Both the position numbers and the translations under genes were made by a program. From Spirochaetota bacterium (GTDB taxonomy: Bacteria; Spirochaetota; Spirochaetia; Treponematales; Treponemataceae), in assembly GCA_022704725.1 (NCBI GenBank), contig JAKJFV010000010.1:10383-16289 (forward strand): a stretch of 5,907 bases of DNA, written 5' to 3'. This document shows, piece after piece, positions 3,824-5,907 of this stretch. Under the pieces are notes generated by a model. The model saw nothing but the letters and a program-made list of their open reading frames with translations, was not told the DNA's origin and ran no database searches. The number at the start of each line of letters is the position of its first letter. Position 1 is the stretch's first letter.

Positions 3824-5657
3824 TATCTTCTCCTATTTCTTGTTCGTTAGTATATACAGATTTTTTTTCAAGGCCCGTTACTGTTCCTTTAAAAACAGAA
3901 CAAATATTTTCAATTACTGCCGGAAGCTCCTCTTTTGGGCAGGCATCTGTCAATTTTGTCAGCGAAATTGAAAATTGAACGTCTTTTCCCCACAGTTTTG
4001 AAAGCAGCGGATTCAACTCCGGCGCGGCCTGCTCCAGTTTACCCTTTATAAAAGGATTTTCTATTGTTGCAGAAATTACATTTTTTTCTTCCTTCCATAA
4101 ACAGGTCTGCATAAGGGATGTAGCCAGGAAGGTATTTGATAATGTTAATTCTCTGATTACAGCTTCTCTTAGTTCTTGAATAGTTTCTACTTGTTTTATA
4201 TAAGTCTGTTGTTCATTCTGTGTTTGTACAGGTTGAACAGCCTCTTTTGGTTCCTCCTGTTTTGGAGCGGTTACCGGAGGAACAATTTGTGCTGGCTGGT
4301 AACCGCTTTGATCAAAAGGGCCGGGACTGCTTAGTGCCGAAAACGTTGGAATGTTCGGATTTTTCTGGTGATCCTGAATATTTGAAGGTTGCTGAGACTG
4401 AAAAACCTGCGGCTGCACTTGACTTGCTTTTTCTACAGGTACGGCCGGGGCTGACTGCAGCGCTGCAGGAGATGATTGCGGTGCGGGTATTTGTGAAGTA
4501 GAATTTTGGACGCCGGGGCATAAAATAGTGCGAACTGCATCTATAGACTGCTTAACTTCACTGGGCGACACATAGGAGGAAAGCCAGCAAAGCCGGGAAA
4601 CTGCAACTTCCAGCTCATAGCGCTGATTAAGCGAGTACCGTACATCGCGGAACAGCTGTAAAAAAAGAGATAAAGCACGTTCTATTTGAATGGGGTTCCA
4701 GGCATTGAGTACTGTTTGGGAATAGCGCTCTACCGTTTGACCTAAAAGAGCTTCTTTTGTAATGCCGCTTTTTATGAGAAGAAGAGATCTAAAATAATCG
4801 GCAAAGTTAGAAATGCACTGCTCAATCGAGACACCTGCTTGAAGTATTTCATCAATTTTTTCAACAGCTGTATCGGTTTTTCCCTGTACGCATTCTGTAC
4901 ACACAGCATTTATACGGTCAATTCCGACGAGCCCGAGCTTATCACGAATTTTATCGTAGGATACATGTCCGTCGGAGAATGAAACAACCTGGTCAAACAG
5001 GGTATAGGCATCGCGAAAACTGCCGGTAGATTCTTTTGCTATCCAATAAAGGGCTTCATCTTCGGCATGAATGCCTGTTTCCTCTGCTGCTTTTTTAAGC
5101 AGGTCTTTTATTTGCTCCACAGATCCCAGTCTAAAATGAAACTGCTGACAGCGGCTTTTAATTGTTGCAGGGACCTTATGCAGTTCAGTTGTTGCAAAAA
5201 TGAAGATGACATAAGGAGGAGGTTCTTCAATCGTTTTTAAGAGCGCATTAAAAGCACTCGTCGAAAGCATGTGAACCTCATCAATTATGTATATTTTATA
5301 GCGGCAGGAATTCGGCGGAAAAAGCACTTCATCTTTAATTTGGCGGATATCATTTACACTCGTGTTTGAGGCACCGTCAATTTCTATAACATCCAGACTT
5401 GAACCTTTGGTAATCTCGACACAGTGATTACAGACATCGCAGGGAGTAGGTGCGGGTCCTGTTTCGCAGTTAAGCGCCTTGGCAAGGATTCTTGCCGATG
5501 AGGTTTTTCCGCAGCCTCTGGGACCTGAGAAAAGGTACGCATGCGCTATTTTCCCGCCCGAAATTGAGTTTTTTAGAGTTGCGGTAACAAATTCCTGTCC
5601 GGATAAATCTTCGAAACGCCGTGGTCTGCGGCGTGTTGCTGTAACTTCATAAGCCAT
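3810..5657 (-). CDS. dnaX: DNA polymerase III subunit tau (DnaX)
   Basis: A 615-residue clamp-loader ATPase of the replisome; it loads the beta clamp and, as tau, ties polymerase cores together. AAA+ features are Walker A GPRGCGKTS (45-53), a zinc-binding module with C64, C73, C76 and C79, Walker B YIIDEVHML (123-131), sensor 1 FATTE (154-158), arginine finger SRC (R169) and sensor 2 GSFRDA (212-217; many homologues have GS[LM]RDA). The collar domain follows to about residue 380. A low-complexity linker rich in Q, P, S and A spans about 381-490, then a C-terminal domain of about 100 residues and an acidic tail. E. coli tau is 643 residues. The start ATG at 5657-5655 gives MAYEVTATRRRPRRFEDLSG, as expected; the nearest AGGAT is about 12 nt upstream and overlaps the stop codon of the preceding gene. 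A U UUU UUA heptamer at 4665-4659 might allow a shortened product. Confidence 0.97.
   Translation of the reverse strand: MAYEVTATRRRPRRFEDLSGQEFVTATLKNSISGGKIAHAYLFSGPRGCGKTSSARILAKALNCETGPAPTPCDVCNHCVEITKGSSLDVIEIDGASNTSVNDIRQIKDEVLFPPNSCRYKIYIIDEVHMLSTSAFNALLKTIEEPPPYVIFIFATTELHKVPATIKSRCQQFHFRLGSVEQIKDLLKKAAEETGIHAEDEALYWIAKESTGSFRDAYTLFDQVVSFSDGHVSYDKIRDKLGLVGIDRINAVCTECVQGKTDTAVEKIDEILQAGVSIEQCISNFADYFRSLLLIKSGITKEALLGQTVERYSQTVLNAWNPIQIERALSLFLQLFRDVRYSLNQRYELEVAVSRLCWLSSYVSPSEVKQSIDAVRTILCPGVQNSTSQIPAPQSSPAALQSAPAVPVEKASQVQPQVFQSQQPSNIQDHQKNPNIPTFSALSSPGPFDQSGYQPAQIVPPVTAPKQEEPKEAVQPVQTQNEQQTYIKQVETIQELREAVIRELTLSNTFLATSLMQTCLWKEEKNVISATIENPFIKGKLEQAAPELNPLLSKLWGKDVQFSISLTKLTDACPKEELPAVIENICSVFKGTVTGLEKKSVYTNEQEIGEDNESF
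4659..4665 (-). other. Possible -1 frameshift heptamer U UUU UUA in dnaX
   Basis: Codons 331-333 read CTT TTT TTA, so the in-frame heptamer is T TTT TTA, a classical -1 slippery pattern. After a -1 slip the new frame adds 10 codons and stops at TAA (4629-4627), giving about 343 residues. No convincing strong downstream stem or upstream Shine-Dalgarno stimulator is seen; a weak CGCT/AGCG stem lies about 25 nt downstream. The cut would fall inside the collar domain, earlier than E. coli gamma (431 residues). Confidence 0.2.
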
Positions 5658-5671
5658 ATTTTAAGAATATC

Positions 5672-5907
5672 CTAAATAGAGTGATTCGGCAAGTAAGAAA
5701 GTATTTTACGGCAGTTTTCCTGTACCGAAGCATGGTAATCTGAGCCGGTATCTGCCTCGATGGAAATATCAGCTAGTTTTTTATAGAGAGAAACACGTTC
5801 TTTGTAAAAAGTATGATAAATTCTTCTCACATCGTCTTCTGTTTCCGGATTATGCTTGGAAATGTAGGCCGGGTAGGATCCGCTTCTTTTTGAATTCTCT
5901 ATTATCC
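5672..5907 (-). CDS. Unidentified protein, C-terminal 77 residues (cut by window edge)
   Basis: An open frame enters from the right edge and ends at TAG (5674-5672), giving 77 complete codons with no internal stop. The visible part reads IIENSKRSGSYPAYISKHNP, then ETEDDVRRIYHTFYKERVSL, a helical segment YKKLADISIEADTGSDYHAS, and VQENCRKILSYLPNHSI at the end. It is mainly helical, charged and soluble-looking, with no membrane segment and no motif I can assign. It ends 14 nt before the dnaX start, and its stop codon lies within the AGGAT that is the likely dnaX ribosome-binding site, so it is probably the preceding gene of the same operon. Family and start are outside what can be seen. Confidence 0.7.
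   Translation of the reverse strand, partial: IIENSKRSGSYPAYISKHNPETEDDVRRIYHTFYKERVSLYKKLADISIEADTGSDYHASVQENCRKILSYLPNHSI

Noticed and set aside
3847..3878. Run of eight A in dnaX (GAA AAA AAA TCT) as the gamma-producing slippage site
   Set aside because: It lies about 20 codons before the tau stop codon, so slippage would only change the extreme C-terminal tail and could not produce a gamma-like protein.
4220..4521. Open frames of 93 (+) and 69 (-) codons over the dnaX linker
   Set aside because: They arise from the low-complexity Q/P/S/A-rich linker coding sequence in other frames; no family features or start signals.
5089..5096. A6G run in dnaX (CTT AAA AAA GCA) as an E. coli-type A AAA AAG frameshift site
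   Set aside because: The run is in the wrong frame (AAA AAA G rather than A AAA AAG) and lies in the ATPase region, so a truncated product would not be a functional clamp-loader subunit.

Overview
The window looks like chromosomal DNA from a spirochaete, most likely the genus Treponema. The best marker is a 286-residue periplasmic-type FlaB core flagellin that begins MVINHNMSAM and lacks the surface-exposed variable domains. The dnaX-ybaB-recR cluster and the moderately AT-rich sequence also fit. Species cannot be fixed from the sequence alone. There is no mobile element, tRNA, rRNA or CRISPR array, and no obviously new multi-gene system. The novelty is in regulatory architecture and two uncharacterised proteins.

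Left part (1-1388, leftward): the 5' part of an iron-containing alcohol dehydrogenase-like gene runs off the left edge. A strong intrinsic terminator separates it from flgM, the anti-sigma-28 factor. flgM overlaps the end of rsmI (16S rRNA C1402 2'-O-methyltransferase) by ATGA. A candidate sigma-28 promoter for flgM lies inside the 3' end of rsmI.

Middle (1389-2926, rightward): a short divergent promoter region separates rsmI from a 138-residue membrane-anchored protein carrying two tandem zinc-ribbon-like units. Next comes flaB, with a good sigma-28 promoter and a leader of about 90 nt. The leader holds a 5'-terminal hairpin with a CsrA-type ACAGGGA motif and a second, weaker CsrA-like motif over the Shine-Dalgarno. 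flaB ends at a 40-bp perfect palindrome that can terminate transcription from both sides.

Right part (2925-5907, leftward): an operon, in transcription order, of an unidentified gene (3' end only), dnaX (DNA polymerase III tau), ybaB/ebfC (nucleoid-associated protein) and recR (recombination mediator). Gene junctions are tight: a stop codon inside a Shine-Dalgarno, a 14-nt overlap and a TAATG overlap. The recR stop codon lies in the T-tract of the flaB terminator.

Functionally there are two themes. The flagellar one is FlgM, which would restrain sigma-28, less than 1.5 kb from a flagellin gene that carries a sigma-28 promoter and possible CsrA/FliW-type translational control. The housekeeping one is DNA replication and repair plus rRNA modification.
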